From Clostridium weizhouense (lineage in GTDB: Bacteria > Bacillota > Clostridia > Clostridiales > Clostridiaceae), in the NCBI RefSeq assembly GCF_019431045.1, contig NZ_JAHXPT010000011.1, positions 108,579 through 172,578 of the forward strand: DNA of 64,000 nucleotides, given 5' to 3'. This document shows, piece after piece, positions 1-8,335 of this stretch. The notes beneath the pieces were generated by a model that was given only the letters and a program-made list of their open reading frames with translations, had not been told where the DNA came from and ran no database searches. A program made the translations under genes and the position numbers. The first letter of the stretch is position 1. Each line of letters starts with the position of its first letter.

Positions 1-417
1 AATCTATCTTTTGTAAGAAAACCTAGAGATTTTCAATATGTATATTATGAATCTATTTTATCTATACTTAGATCAAATAAAGATAAAATGAATGAATCTG
101 ATAACAGGATAGGAATAGATGTATCTGGGGATATAGATTGCTTAAGATATATTCTTTCAACTGATTTACAGAGCTTTGAAAAGAATATTAATAAAGTTTT
201 ACCTAATTCTAGGTTAGTTAAAAATAATAGTCAGGATTTTGATATAATAGTTAAGGTCAAAAATAGAGGATATAATAGTACAATTTTTAAAACAATGATA
301 ACTGTTGATAATAAAAAAGATAAATCCTTTAATACATATTATGTATCAGCAGAATACAATTTTAAAAATTGGGATATCAATATAGGAGAACCAAACAAAA
401 TACCAGAAGACTGGTAA
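1..417 (+). CDS. C-terminal part of an unrecognised protein (5' end outside window)
   Basis: The reading frame is open from base 1 to the TAA at 415-417, giving 138 residues. An internal ATG at 88 has no ribosome site before it, so the real start lies upstream of the window. The visible part is charged and lysine/asparagine-rich, with no membrane segment, no cysteine cluster and no catalytic motif I recognise. A stretch ending in YYVSAEYNFKNWD looks like beta strands. It ends 15 bases before mrp and its end abuts the mrp ribosome site, so the two may be cotranscribed. No function is proposed. Confidence 0.7.
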   Translation, partial: NLSFVRKPRDFQYVYYESILSILRSNKDKMNESDNRIGIDVSGDIDCLRYILSTDLQSFEKNINKVLPNSRLVKNNSQDFDIIVKVKNRGYNSTIFKTMITVDNKKDKSFNTYYVSAEYNFKNWDINIGEPNKIPEDW

Positions 418-432
418 AAGGAGGATGAATCA

Positions 433-1275
433 ATGGGAAGTTGTGATACTTGTCCAAGCAAAGGTACATGTGGATCTAGTGGAAGTGAATGTAATAGCAC
501 TTGCTCAAAGACTTTTCCTAGATATGGGAAAATAAAAAATATAATTGGAGTAATTAGTGGTAAAGGTGGAGTAGGTAAATCTACTGTTACAGGTATAATG
601 GCTACTACTTTAGCAAAAAAAGGATATAAAGTTGGAGTATTGGATGCTGATATTACAGGACCATCTATGCCTAGATTTTTTGGAATAAATGATAAAAGAG
701 CAATGATAATACCATTAGAAAATGAGATGGTTAGATTTGATCCAGTAGAAACAAATAATGGTATAAAAGTTATATCTATGAATCTTTTAACAGCTGTTGA
801 AGATCAACCAGTTATATGGAGAGGACCTGTTATAACAGGAGTATTAAATCAAATGTTTGTAGAAACTAATTGGGGAGAATTGGATTATTTACTTATAGAT
901 ATGCCACCAGGAACAGGTGATATAGCATTAACAGTAATGCAAGAATTTCCTGTTAGTGAAGTTATAGTTGTTTCAACACCTCAAGATATGGTATCAATGA
1001 TTGTAAAGAAATTAGTTATAATGGCTGAAAAGATTGGTATTAAGATTAAAGGTGTAGTTGAGAATATGGCATATATTAATTGTCCAGATTGCGATAAGAA
1101 AATAAGGGTATTTAGTAAGAAATCATCAGAGGAACATGCTGAATATTTAGGATTACCATTAATAGGAGAATTACCTATTAATACTGATTTAACAGAAGCC
1201 TTAGAAAATGGAAAAGCAGAAGAATATGTAAAAGATAATGATTTATATTCTTTAATATTTGAAGCATTATATTAA
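433..1275 (+). CDS. mrp: Mrp/NBP35-family P-loop ATPase (Fe-S cluster carrier)
   Basis: This 280-residue protein belongs to the Mrp/ApbC/NBP35 family, cytosolic dimeric ATPases that bind and pass on [4Fe-4S] clusters. The deviant Walker A GKGGVGKST lies at residues 43-51 and the switch region DMPPGTGD near 155. An N-terminal cysteine-rich segment (Cys4, Cys7, Cys13, Cys20, Cys24) resembles the NBP35 extension. A CPDC motif near residue 217 is the expected bridging cluster site. AAGGAGG sits 9 bases before the ATG. A ferredoxin follows, fitting an Fe-S context. The stop codon lies inside the left end of a palindromic repeat (1272-1355). Confidence 0.93.
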   Translation: MGSCDTCPSKGTCGSSGSECNSTCSKTFPRYGKIKNIIGVISGKGGVGKSTVTGIMATTLAKKGYKVGVLDADITGPSMPRFFGINDKRAMIIPLENEMVRFDPVETNNGIKVISMNLLTAVEDQPVIWRGPVITGVLNQMFVETNWGELDYLLIDMPPGTGDIALTVMQEFPVSEVIVVSTPQDMVSMIVKKLVIMAEKIGIKIKGVVENMAYINCPDCDKKIRVFSKKSSEEHAEYLGLPLIGELPINTDLTEALENGKAEEYVKDNDLYSLIFEALY

Positions 1276-1355
1276 GTATATTCAAAAAATAATAGACCAG
1301 TATGCACGTTTATTTTGCATTATACTGGTCTATTATTTTATTTGATTTATCTTAA
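1272..1355. repeat. Dispersed palindromic element, copy A
   Basis: Left arm TTAAG..ATTC then AATAATAGACCAGTAT pairs with right arm ATACTGGTCTATTATT followed by CTTAA after a short loop. This is one of the two best-preserved copies of a repeat found at seven places in the window. It covers the mrp stop codon and would form a strong hairpin in RNA, so it may also act as the mrp 3' end. It is probably a non-coding MITE-like element; no transposase is nearby. Confidence 0.8.
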
Positions 1356-1419
1356 TATACATAATTCAATCTCCATAGGAAATACTATTAATGTAATTTC
1401 TGATGGAAGGGTGAGTTTA

Positions 1420-1608
1420 TTGAAAGTTAAAGTGGATAAAGATACTTGCATAGGATGTGGATTATGTCCATCAATATGTCCTGAATGTTTTGATATGGAG
1501 GATGATGGAAAAGCTGGAACAATAGTTAGTGATGTACCTAAAGATGCTCAAGATAGTGCAAAGGAAGCAGAAGTTAGTTGTCCAGTTAATGCTATTTTAG
1601 CAGAATAA
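1420..1608 (+). CDS. Single-cluster [4Fe-4S] ferredoxin
   Basis: This is a 62-residue electron carrier starting at TTG 1420. GGAAGGGTGA just upstream is a near-perfect Shine-Dalgarno. An in-frame ATG at 1315 exists, but the extra 35 residues would be encoded largely by the palindromic repeat, so that start is rejected. Cluster ligands are C10-x2-C13-x2-C16 and C54 in the SCPVNAI motif; C20 and C23 are extra cysteines, and C20 may form a disulfide as in Thermotoga-type ferredoxins. The sequence is acidic, as usual for clostridial ferredoxins. It follows mrp by 145 bases and ends in a shared terminator with thiT. Confidence 0.93.
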   Translation: MKVKVDKDTCIGCGLCPSICPECFDMEDDGKAGTIVSDVPKDAQDSAKEAEVSCPVNAILAE

Positions 1609-1660
1609 TATCTAAAAAATTAGAGCTATCATTATATTGATAGCTCTAATTTTTTAGATA
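1609..1660. terminator. Bidirectional terminator between ferredoxin and thiT
   Basis: A perfect 23-bp inverted repeat (1609-1631 with 1638-1660) has A-rich and T-rich outer ends, so it can stop transcripts from both convergent genes. Confidence 0.9.
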
Positions 1661-1662
1661 TT

Positions 1663-2337
1663 TTATGTTGTTAAATGCTCATTTGAAACAGATATTATTC
1701 TAGCTATAGGTAGTATGCTTATAATAACTAAACATATTAAGCCTTCTATACCTATTATTGGACCATTTATAGACAAAGAATATAGACAAGGAGAGATACC
1801 TGCTGGAGCATAGGAACCGAAAAATGCAATACCAGAAATAAAATGACACATAAATCTTGTTAAAATAGCAAGAGTTATTCCAATATATTTTTTATTTGGG
1901 AAATATCCAGCTAGTCCTAAGGATAAAAAAGGCAATGGGAAATCAAATAAAACTTGTACAGGATGAAGTATATATGGATCCATTAAAAAAGTTATTATTC
2001 CATAAAGAAATCCAGTTAAAAAGCCGATTTCAGGACCATACATAAGAGCAATTAGTAATATAGGAATCATACTACCAAATGTTATGCTTCCTCCTTGAGG
2101 AAAATGATATATTCTAAGCATTTTCAATATAGTAGCCAGTGCTAATGCTATACCTATTCGAGCAATTAATTGAGGAGTAAAATTTATTTTTTTTACTTTG
2201 GTTAATACTATAAGAATGATAACAAATCCTATTAATGTAGCAATAGATAGTGGATTAGAAAAAATAGTGTTTACATTTTTAGGCAAATTTTGATATAGAT
2301 TAATGAATTGATTTGCCCAGTCATTAAAAATTTTCAT
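1663..2337 (-). CDS. thiT: ECF thiamine transporter S component ThiT
   Basis: This 224-residue membrane protein is the substrate-binding subunit of an energy-coupling-factor transporter for thiamine. It has about six hydrophobic segments. The block GGSITFGSMIPIL and the following YGPEIGFLTGFLYG, with HPVQVLFDFPLPF, match the ThiT/YuaJ pattern. The assignment is supported independently by a TPP riboswitch in its 5' leader. No ECF ATPases or EcfT are nearby; they are expected elsewhere, probably with the ribosomal protein genes. The AAAGGAGG ribosome site can pair with an upstream CTCCT element, a likely expression platform. Confidence 0.93.
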   Translation of the reverse strand: MKIFNDWANQFINLYQNLPKNVNTIFSNPLSIATLIGFVIILIVLTKVKKINFTPQLIARIGIALALATILKMLRIYHFPQGGSITFGSMIPILLIALMYGPEIGFLTGFLYGIITFLMDPYILHPVQVLFDFPLPFLSLGLAGYFPNKKYIGITLAILTRFMCHFISGIAFFGSYAPAGISPCLYSLSINGPIIGIEGLICLVIISILPIARIISVSNEHLTT

Positions 2338-2372
2338 AAAAAAAACCTCCTTTAATAGTGCCTAGGAGATTA
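2338..2372 (-). promoter_or_regulatory. RBS-sequestering hairpin before thiT
   Basis: On the minus strand CTCCT can pair with AGGAG of the thiT ribosome site, and eight Ts follow before the ATG. It could act as a translational switch or as a terminator overlapping the ribosome site. This is inferred from pairing only. Confidence 0.5.
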
Positions 2373-2463
2373 TTAACCAATTAAGTATAAAGTTTATAGT
2401 TATTTATAAAATATAAAAATAACGTCTCTTACTATTAAGAAAGTAAGATTAATATATAAAGAT

Positions 2464-2548
2464 TACACTTCCCTACGCCAGAATTAACTGGATCAGGTTT
2501 TAAGGGTTTATGAAATATCAAATCTCAGCACAAGGCTCCCCTAGCACA
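2464..2548 (-). ncRNA. TPP (THI-box) riboswitch
   Basis: Read on the minus strand, this carries GGGGAGCC, GCTGAGA, ACCCTTAAAACCTGATC and CTGGCGTAGGGAAG in the canonical order. It lies about 125 bases before thiT, so thiamine pyrophosphate should shut off uptake. Downstream hairpins including CTTACT/AGTAAG and the RBS-pairing stem are candidate expression platforms. Confidence 0.95.
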
Positions 2549-2573
2549 TTCTAAATATATTCTAAAGATTGTT

Positions 2574-2780
2574 TTATAAATAGTCAACTAAGTTATATGT
2601 ATTATATTTGGTACTTTTATTAGCATGTGAGATATAATTTGATGAAACAGTACTTAATTGAATTTTTTGTCCATTTTTTGTTTTATATGATAAATTATTA
2701 CATGGAACTATTGTATTAAAGTCATTTAATCCAACTATAACATCTTCTTTAAATGTTGAATCTATAATAAAACCTTTCAT
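2574..2780 (-). CDS. Small hypothetical protein (68 aa)
   Basis: The frame has an ATG at 2792 and another at 2780. AAGGATGGTG overlaps the first and is correctly spaced for the second, so I use 2780. The protein is lysine/asparagine/serine-rich with one cysteine, no membrane segment and no motif I recognise. The beginning MKGFIIDSTFKEDVIVGLND suggests alternating beta strands. It ends 26 bases before the TPP aptamer, pointing the same way, so it may share a promoter with the riboswitch transcript. No function is assigned. Confidence 0.6.
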   Translation of the reverse strand: MKGFIIDSTFKEDVIVGLNDFNTIVPCNNLSYKTKNGQKIQLSTVSSNYISHANKSTKYNTYNLVDYL

Positions 2781-2876
2781 TTTTAACACCATCCTTATAA
2801 ATATATTTTTTACTTTGGTGTAAATAAATATACATAATTAAAAATGATTTTTATTTTATGAAAGAGTTATAATATA

Positions 2877-2932
2877 ATTCAAAAAAATAATAGACTAGTA
2901 TATTTTTATACTTGAACTATTATTTTTTTGAT
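2877..2932. repeat. Dispersed palindromic element, degenerate copy B
   Basis: Left arm ATTCAAAAAAATAATAG pairs with the right arm CTATTATTTTTTTGAT. The centre is diverged (CTAGTATA / TATACTTG). It sits directly past the padR stop codon and may serve as its terminator. Confidence 0.65.
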
Positions 2933-2936
2933 TAAA

Positions 2937-3389
2937 TCAATAAATATCATTATATATTATTTTAAATACTTCTAATGATTCTTCAATTTTGGGTTTTAAA
3001 AGTTTTTTCTTATTTTCATATTCAACCTTACCTTTTGGAGTCAAATGATATATCTTTTGGAATTTTTTATTAGGATCGTCCCATGCACCTAATATCAATT
3101 GTTCTTTTTCTAATTTTTTAAGTAGAGGATATATACCTCCAGTACTTGGTATCCATTTACCATTAGTTCTTATGCCTATTTGAGTTGAGATTTCATTACC
3201 ATTAGTAGGCTTTAATGATAAAATATATAAAACATATATAGGCAATAAACCTTTAGTAAATACTTGACCAACAGCATCTTTTTCTTTTTTAACTTTTTTT
3301 AATTCAGAAACTTTATTTTTATATTCTTCATAAAGGCGCTTTTCTTCAGCACGTATATCTTTTATATTATAAAAGTCAAAATTAGACAT
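2937..3389 (-). CDS. PadR-family transcriptional regulator
   Basis: This 150-residue DNA-binding protein has a PadR winged helix at about residues 47-115, recognised by LLPIYVLYILSLKPTNGNEIS and PSTGGIYPLLKKLEKEQLI. An unusual N-terminal extension of about 40 charged, helical residues precedes it, and the C-terminal helix used by PadR proteins for dimer contacts is short. It starts two bases after the degV stop codon, so the pair forms an operon. Autorepression through the palindromes before degV is likely but inferred. The ligand is unknown. Confidence 0.88.
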   Translation of the reverse strand: MSNFDFYNIKDIRAEEKRLYEEYKNKVSELKKVKKEKDAVGQVFTKGLLPIYVLYILSLKPTNGNEISTQIGIRTNGKWIPSTGGIYPLLKKLEKEQLILGAWDDPNKKFQKIYHLTPKGKVEYENKKKLLKPKIEESLEVFKIIYNDIY

Positions 3390-3390
3390 T

Positions 3391-4239
3391 TTAATCTACC
3401 TTTTCAACAATAAATCCGAAAAGTCCTGGGCCAGTATGTACTCCAAGAGCAGGGCCTATACTATAACCTAGTTGGCAGTCTACTACATTATCTAAACTTT
3501 TTATATTTTCAAATAGACATTTTGCATCTTCTAGAGCATTTCCATCCATAATCCAGAATTTACACTTGTTATTTTCAGTATAAGATTTAGCTATTTTTAA
3601 TAGTTTAGATAAAGCTTGTTTTTTTCCTCTAGCTTTAGAATAAGTTTGAAAACAGCCTTCTTTATCTATTGTTATAACAGGTTTTAAATTTAAAACCTCT
3701 GCAATAGTACCAGCAACTCTACCTATTCTACCACCTTTTTTTAGATATTCTAATGTATCTATAGTAAAGAAAATATCTGTGTTATCAGAAAAAGTTGGAA
3801 TTGTTTTTACTATTTGATCAAAAGTTTTCCCTTCTTTAATAAGTTTTGCAGTTTCAAGAACAACGACACCTTCCGCCATACTTAATGATTTTGAATCATA
3901 CACAAATGTAGTAATTTCATCAAAATTTTCACATGCTAATCTTATTGAATTATAAGTGCCAGAAAACTCGCTTGATAAAGTTATTATGATAGCATGAGTA
4001 TATCCATCTCTAACAGCTTCATCAAGAATGTTGGTAAGTCTTTCAATACTTGGTAATGATGTCTTTGGAATCTCTGTAGGAAGTTTTTTATAAAGAAATT
4101 CTGGTGTTATTTCTAATTTATCATCATACTCCTTATCAGAGAAAATAATTTTAAAGGGTAATAATTTTATATTATATTTTTCTAAAAGTTCATTGCTTAA
4201 ATCACAGGCACTATCAGTAATTAATGCTATTTTATTCAT
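3391..4239 (-). CDS. degV: DegV-family fatty-acid-binding protein
   Basis: This 282-residue protein binds a single fatty acid; in Firmicutes some family members (FakB) present fatty acids to the kinase FakA. Diagnostic residues are T60-S61-x-P63-S64 and SGTYNS near 93-98, with the N-terminal ALITDSACDLS strand-loop. TAGGAGG lies 8 bases before the ATG. No fakA homologue is in the window. It is cotranscribed with a PadR regulator, and its promoter region (4277-4316) is packed with inverted repeats, suggesting control by that regulator. Confidence 0.93.
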   Translation of the reverse strand: MNKIALITDSACDLSNELLEKYNIKLLPFKIIFSDKEYDDKLEITPEFLYKKLPTEIPKTSLPSIERLTNILDEAVRDGYTHAIIITLSSEFSGTYNSIRLACENFDEITTFVYDSKSLSMAEGVVVLETAKLIKEGKTFDQIVKTIPTFSDNTDIFFTIDTLEYLKKGGRIGRVAGTIAEVLNLKPVITIDKEGCFQTYSKARGKKQALSKLLKIAKSYTENNKCKFWIMDGNALEDAKCLFENIKSLDNVVDCQLGYSIGPALGVHTGPGLFGFIVEKVD

Positions 4240-4276
4240 TAAATAAATCCTCCTAAAATAATTCTATAATTAATTA

Positions 4277-4316
4277 TATCACTATTGATAACTATATCAA
4301 TAGTGATATAGTTATC
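4277..4316 (-). promoter_or_regulatory. Interlocking palindromes upstream of degV-padR (candidate operator)
   Basis: A perfect 14-bp inverted repeat (4277-4290 with 4295-4308, TATCACTATTGATA) overlaps a second perfect 12-bp one (4287-4298 with 4305-4316, GATAACTATATC). They share bases and cannot both extrude. They lie 38-77 bases before the degV start, where a repressor would act. Confidence 0.6.
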
Positions 4317-4560
4317 GATATAGATATAATGTATATAAATGTTATTTAATAATTCATTGATAAGATTACTTATAATAAGTCAAATTGTCTATAGCTATAA
4401 AAATTAACTAAATATAGAGATAATAAGATATATTAGCTAATAATTAAAATATAGTACTAATAAAATAAAAAATTAAAGGCATTGCTAAGGCATATTTAAT
4501 AAAGTATAATAATACAGGATTAATAATGATACTATATATTGTGTTATGGAGGTAAGCAAA

Positions 4561-6669
4561 ATGCTATATGTTGTAAAGAGAGATGGAAGAAAGGTAAAAT
4601 TTAATGGTGGTAAGATATCTCAAGCCATTAAAGGTGCTGCGCTTGAAATAGGTGTAACATTAAAAGAAAGTCAAGTTTTGGATACTGTACAAAAGGTTAT
4701 TGAATATGTTGAGGATGAAAAAAGTGAAAGAATTACAGTGGAAGAAATTCAAAATTTGGTTGAAAAAGCTTTAAAAGATGAAAATCATAAAGATATAGCG
4801 ATTGCTTATTCGGCATACAGAAGAGAAAGAACAAGAGTAAGAGATATAAAATCAGATTTAATGAAAGCAATTGAGAAGATAGGAATAGAAACAGATAGAG
4901 ATAATGCTAATGTAGGTAATAATTTTAGTTCTAAATTATTAAGAATAGCATCTGAATCTAATAAATGGCATAATTTATCTAATATGCCTAAATATTTATC
5001 TAAGGCTCATGAAACAGGGGATTTATATTATCATGATTTAGATAGTTATAATTTAACAACTAATTGTCTTCATATACCAACAAGAGAAATTCTAGAAAAT
5101 GGATTTAATACTGGATATGGAACAATAAATGCACCTAAAAGAATAGAGACAGCAGCAGAATTATCATGTATTTTATTACAATCAACTCAAAATGATATGT
5201 TTGGAGGACAATCCCATCCAGATTTTGATAATGATCTAGGAATTTTTATTGAGCCAACTAGACAAGAAATAAAGGAAGAATTACAAGAATTAGAGATACC
5301 TGAAGATAAGATAGAATTTCTTTTAGAGAAAAGATTAAGAACTAGAATTCATCAAGCAATGCAAGGGGTGGTTTATAACCTTAATACAATGCATTCAAGA
5401 GCAGGATCACAAGTTCCGTTTAGTTCGGTTAATATAGGAATACCAAATAATAGAGATGCTGCATTAGTATGTGAAATATTCCTTCTAGAATATGAAAAAG
5501 GATTAGGAAAAGGAGAACAACCAATATTTCCTAATATAATTTTCAGAGTAAAAGATGGGGTTAATAGAGAAGAAAGTGACCCTTATTATTACTTATATAA
5601 ACTAGCATGTAGAGTTGCAGCAAAAAGAATGAATCCAACATTTATGAATATAGATGCTGATTTTAATAAAGAATATTATGATAAAGGGTATGTTCCTGCT
5701 ACAATGGGATGTAGAACATATCTTATGAAAAATGTAAATGGGGAGCCTGGTTGTAAAGGAAGAGGGAATATTGCACCAACTACAATTAATTTACCAAGAA
5801 TAGCACTACAATCAAAAGGTGATATAGATAAATTTTATAAGATATTAGATTGTAGATTATCTTTAGCAAAAGATTCTTTAATGCATAGATACAATGTATT
5901 AAAACATTTGAAGGTTAAGGATTTACCATTTGTAGCAGGACAACATCTTATGGTTGGTGCTGAAGGTTTAACTGATGATGATTTTATTGAACCAATATTA
6001 AAGCAAGGTACATGGGGAATCGGGTTTATAGGCCTTGCTGAAACTTTAATTTCATTAGTTGGAAAGCACCATGGAGAAGATGAAGAGGCTAGAAAGCTAG
6101 GTTTAGATATCATAGGATATATTAGAGAATATTGTGATAGATTAACTGAGGAGTATGAATTAAATTGGAGTTGCTATGCAACACCAGCAGAAGGTCTATC
6201 AGGCAAGTTTATAAAACAGGATAAAAAGATTTTTGGAATAGTAAAAGGTGTAACAGATAAAGACTATTATACTAATAGTTATCATGTACCAGTTGGTTAT
6301 AGTATATCTATTAAAGATAAAATTGATATAGAGGCACCATATCATAAAATTTGTAACGGTGGTCATATAAGCTATATAGAGGTAGATGACTCACCAAATG
6401 AAGAAACAATTATGGATATATTAAATTATGCATATAAAAATACTAATATCAGTTATATGGGAATAAATTTTCATATAAGATATTGTAGAGAATGTGGAAC
6501 TTATCTTCATAATAATGAAATGAAATGTCCAACATGTGACAGTACAAATATTCAAGGAATATCAAGAGTTACAGGATATTTAAGTTTAGATGAAAGATTT
6601 GGTCCGGGTAAATATGAAGAGAGACATGATAGAATATCTCATACGGAGAAACATAAGAATAATTACTAA
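4561..6669 (+). CDS. nrdD: Anaerobic ribonucleoside-triphosphate reductase NrdD
   Basis: This 702-residue glycyl-radical enzyme reduces ribonucleoside triphosphates to deoxy forms without oxygen. An ATP-cone occupies about residues 3-92. The C-terminus has a zinc site, Cys642, Cys645, Cys656 and Cys659, followed by the radical loop RVTGYL with Gly672. The ATG at 4546 contains the ribosome site (GGAGGTAA), so the start is the ATG at 4561. Its activase NrdG is encoded 6.4 kb downstream on the same strand, not adjacent as in many bacteria. ACTATATATTGTGT just before the ribosome site resembles a NrdR box, but only one clear copy is seen. Confidence 0.97.
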   Translation: MLYVVKRDGRKVKFNGGKISQAIKGAALEIGVTLKESQVLDTVQKVIEYVEDEKSERITVEEIQNLVEKALKDENHKDIAIAYSAYRRERTRVRDIKSDLMKAIEKIGIETDRDNANVGNNFSSKLLRIASESNKWHNLSNMPKYLSKAHETGDLYYHDLDSYNLTTNCLHIPTREILENGFNTGYGTINAPKRIETAAELSCILLQSTQNDMFGGQSHPDFDNDLGIFIEPTRQEIKEELQELEIPEDKIEFLLEKRLRTRIHQAMQGVVYNLNTMHSRAGSQVPFSSVNIGIPNNRDAALVCEIFLLEYEKGLGKGEQPIFPNIIFRVKDGVNREESDPYYYLYKLACRVAAKRMNPTFMNIDADFNKEYYDKGYVPATMGCRTYLMKNVNGEPGCKGRGNIAPTTINLPRIALQSKGDIDKFYKILDCRLSLAKDSLMHRYNVLKHLKVKDLPFVAGQHLMVGAEGLTDDDFIEPILKQGTWGIGFIGLAETLISLVGKHHGEDEEARKLGLDIIGYIREYCDRLTEEYELNWSCYATPAEGLSGKFIKQDKKIFGIVKGVTDKDYYTNSYHVPVGYSISIKDKIDIEAPYHKICNGGHISYIEVDDSPNEETIMDILNYAYKNTNISYMGINFHIRYCRECGTYLHNNEMKCPTCDSTNIQGISRVTGYLSLDERFGPGKYEERHDRISHTEKHKNNY

Positions 6670-6674
6670 AAAAG

Positions 6675-6706
6675 CTAGGTATCATTAATATGATACCTAT
6701 TTTTTT
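6675..6706 (+). terminator. Terminator after nrdD
   Basis: Stem AGGTATCA (6677-6684) pairs with TGATACCT (6691-6698), followed by a T-run. Confidence 0.9.
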
Positions 6707-7020
6707 ATGTATAGAAATTTATTATTGATTAGATATTGCAGTATATAATTCTTTATATGTAATAATATTATTATATTGTAAATATAATACTTATTATGCA
6801 ATATCACAAAAAAAACTTGCAAATATTACTGAAATTTTGAATAAAAAGCCTTTATTAATAAAAACTTTGAAGGAATAGAGGGGGATTGTTGCAAAAATAA
6901 TTAAAATATTATTCCATTATTAATATATATCGTGTATAATATAATAAATTATAACTATTAGGGCAGAATTAAGATAAAACAGCAATAAGTAATAAGAATA
7001 TATAAATAAGGGGGATTAAA
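6707..7020 (+). other. AT-rich leader/promoter region of the citrate/homocitrate synthase gene
   Basis: No gene is visible. A perfect 9-bp inverted repeat GATATTGCA/TGCAATATC (6732-6740, 6797-6805) brackets 56 very AT-rich bases. A TGTATAAT extended -10 candidate is near 6934-6941. The region 6810-6930 shows no clear signal. Confidence 0.4.
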
Positions 7021-8175
7021 ATGTCAGTTGAGGATTTAAATACTGGGAAAAAAATTACTATAGTAGATACAACTCTTAGAGATGGAGAACAAACAGCAGG
7101 CGTAGTTTTTGCTAATGCTGAAAAAGTTGCAATAGCTGAAATGTTAAGTGAATTAGGAGTTGATCAATTAGAAGTTGGAATACCTACAATGGGTGGAGAT
7201 GAAAAAAAATCAATAAAAGAGATTGTAAAAAGGAATCTTAAATCTAGTATAATGGCTTGGAATAGGGCTGTTATTAGTGATATAGAAGAGTCTATTGATT
7301 GTGGTGTAGATTCTGTAGCAATATCAATATCAGTTTCAGATATACACATTGAACATAAGCTTAAAACCTCTAGAGCATGGGTTTTAGAAAATATGGTTAG
7401 ATCTGTGGAATTTGCTAAGAAGAATGGATTATATGTATCAGTTAATGGAGAAGATGCATCAAGAGCAGATCAGGATTTTTTAGTAGAATTTATTGATGCT
7501 GCAAAACAAGCTGGTGCAGATAGATTTAGATATTGTGATACAGTAGGGATAATGGAACCTTTTAAAATTAAAGAGAAAATTAAATATATTCATGATAAAA
7601 CAAATTTCAATATAGAGATGCATACTCATAACGATTTTGGTATGGCTACAGCTAATGCAATAGCTGGTATTGAAGGTGGTGCAACTCATGTAGGAGTAAC
7701 TGTAAATGGATTAGGAGAAAGAGCAGGTAATGCTGCATTGGAAGAAGTATTAATGGCATTGATGCTTGTATATGGATATAAAGGTGATATTAATACTAAA
7801 ATGTTTAGAGAAGTATCTGAATATGTATCAAGAGCATCAGGTAGAGAATTACCAAAATGGAAAGCTATAGTTGGAAGCAATATGTTCGCTCATGAATCTG
7901 GAATACATGCAGATGGAGCAATTAAAGATCCTAAAAATTATGAAGCTTTTGATCCATCAATAGTAGGTTTAGAAAGACAAATAGTTATTGGAAAACATTC
8001 AGGTAGAGCTGCTGTTGTAAATAAATTTGAAGAATATGGGATAGATCTTACAGATAAAGAAGCTTCAGGCATATTAGAATTAGTAAGATCTACATCTGTT
8101 ACATTAAAGAGAAGTCTTTTTGATAAGGAGGTAGTTCAATTATATAAAGAATATAAGAGATTACTTAAAGATTAA
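7021..8175 (+). CDS. Homocitrate synthase (NifV-like) / candidate Re-citrate synthase
   Basis: This 384-residue DRE-TIM metallolyase condenses acetyl-CoA with a 2-oxo acid. TLRDGEQTAG (Arg20, Asp21) and the metal site H201-T-H203-N-D205 are intact, as is NGLGERAGN. The length fits NifV (about 380) rather than full-size LeuA, which has a C-terminal leucine domain missing here. It is followed by an aconitase, whereas the nif genes expected around nifV are absent. C. kluyveri Re-citrate synthase belongs to this family, so oxaloacetate may be the acceptor. The substrate cannot be read from sequence alone. GGGGG lies 8 bases before the ATG. Confidence 0.85.
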   Translation: MSVEDLNTGKKITIVDTTLRDGEQTAGVVFANAEKVAIAEMLSELGVDQLEVGIPTMGGDEKKSIKEIVKRNLKSSIMAWNRAVISDIEESIDCGVDSVAISISVSDIHIEHKLKTSRAWVLENMVRSVEFAKKNGLYVSVNGEDASRADQDFLVEFIDAAKQAGADRFRYCDTVGIMEPFKIKEKIKYIHDKTNFNIEMHTHNDFGMATANAIAGIEGGATHVGVTVNGLGERAGNAALEEVLMALMLVYGYKGDINTKMFREVSEYVSRASGRELPKWKAIVGSNMFAHESGIHADGAIKDPKNYEAFDPSIVGLERQIVIGKHSGRAAVVNKFEEYGIDLTDKEASGILELVRSTSVTLKRSLFDKEVVQLYKEYKRLLKD

Positions 8176-8335
8176 CTATCCAATGATATATGCTCTAATT
8201 AAGTTAATACATTTATAATTTTTATAGAAAACTATATTTTTAATTAACATCGTTTAGTTAGAAATATATATTGTGGGAGAGTAAGGAACTAATCTTTATG
8301 AAAATAATAAGCAATAGATTTAGGGGGAAAAATAA

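Noticed and set aside
1315..1419. N-terminal extension of the ferredoxin from ATG 1315
   Set aside because: It would be translated largely from the palindromic repeat and lacks a ribosome site; TTG 1420 has an excellent one and gives a normal ferredoxin length.
4528..4545. NrdR box before nrdD
   Set aside because: ACTATATATTGTGT resembles one box, but NrdR acts at pairs about 30 bases apart and no second good copy is present at that distance.
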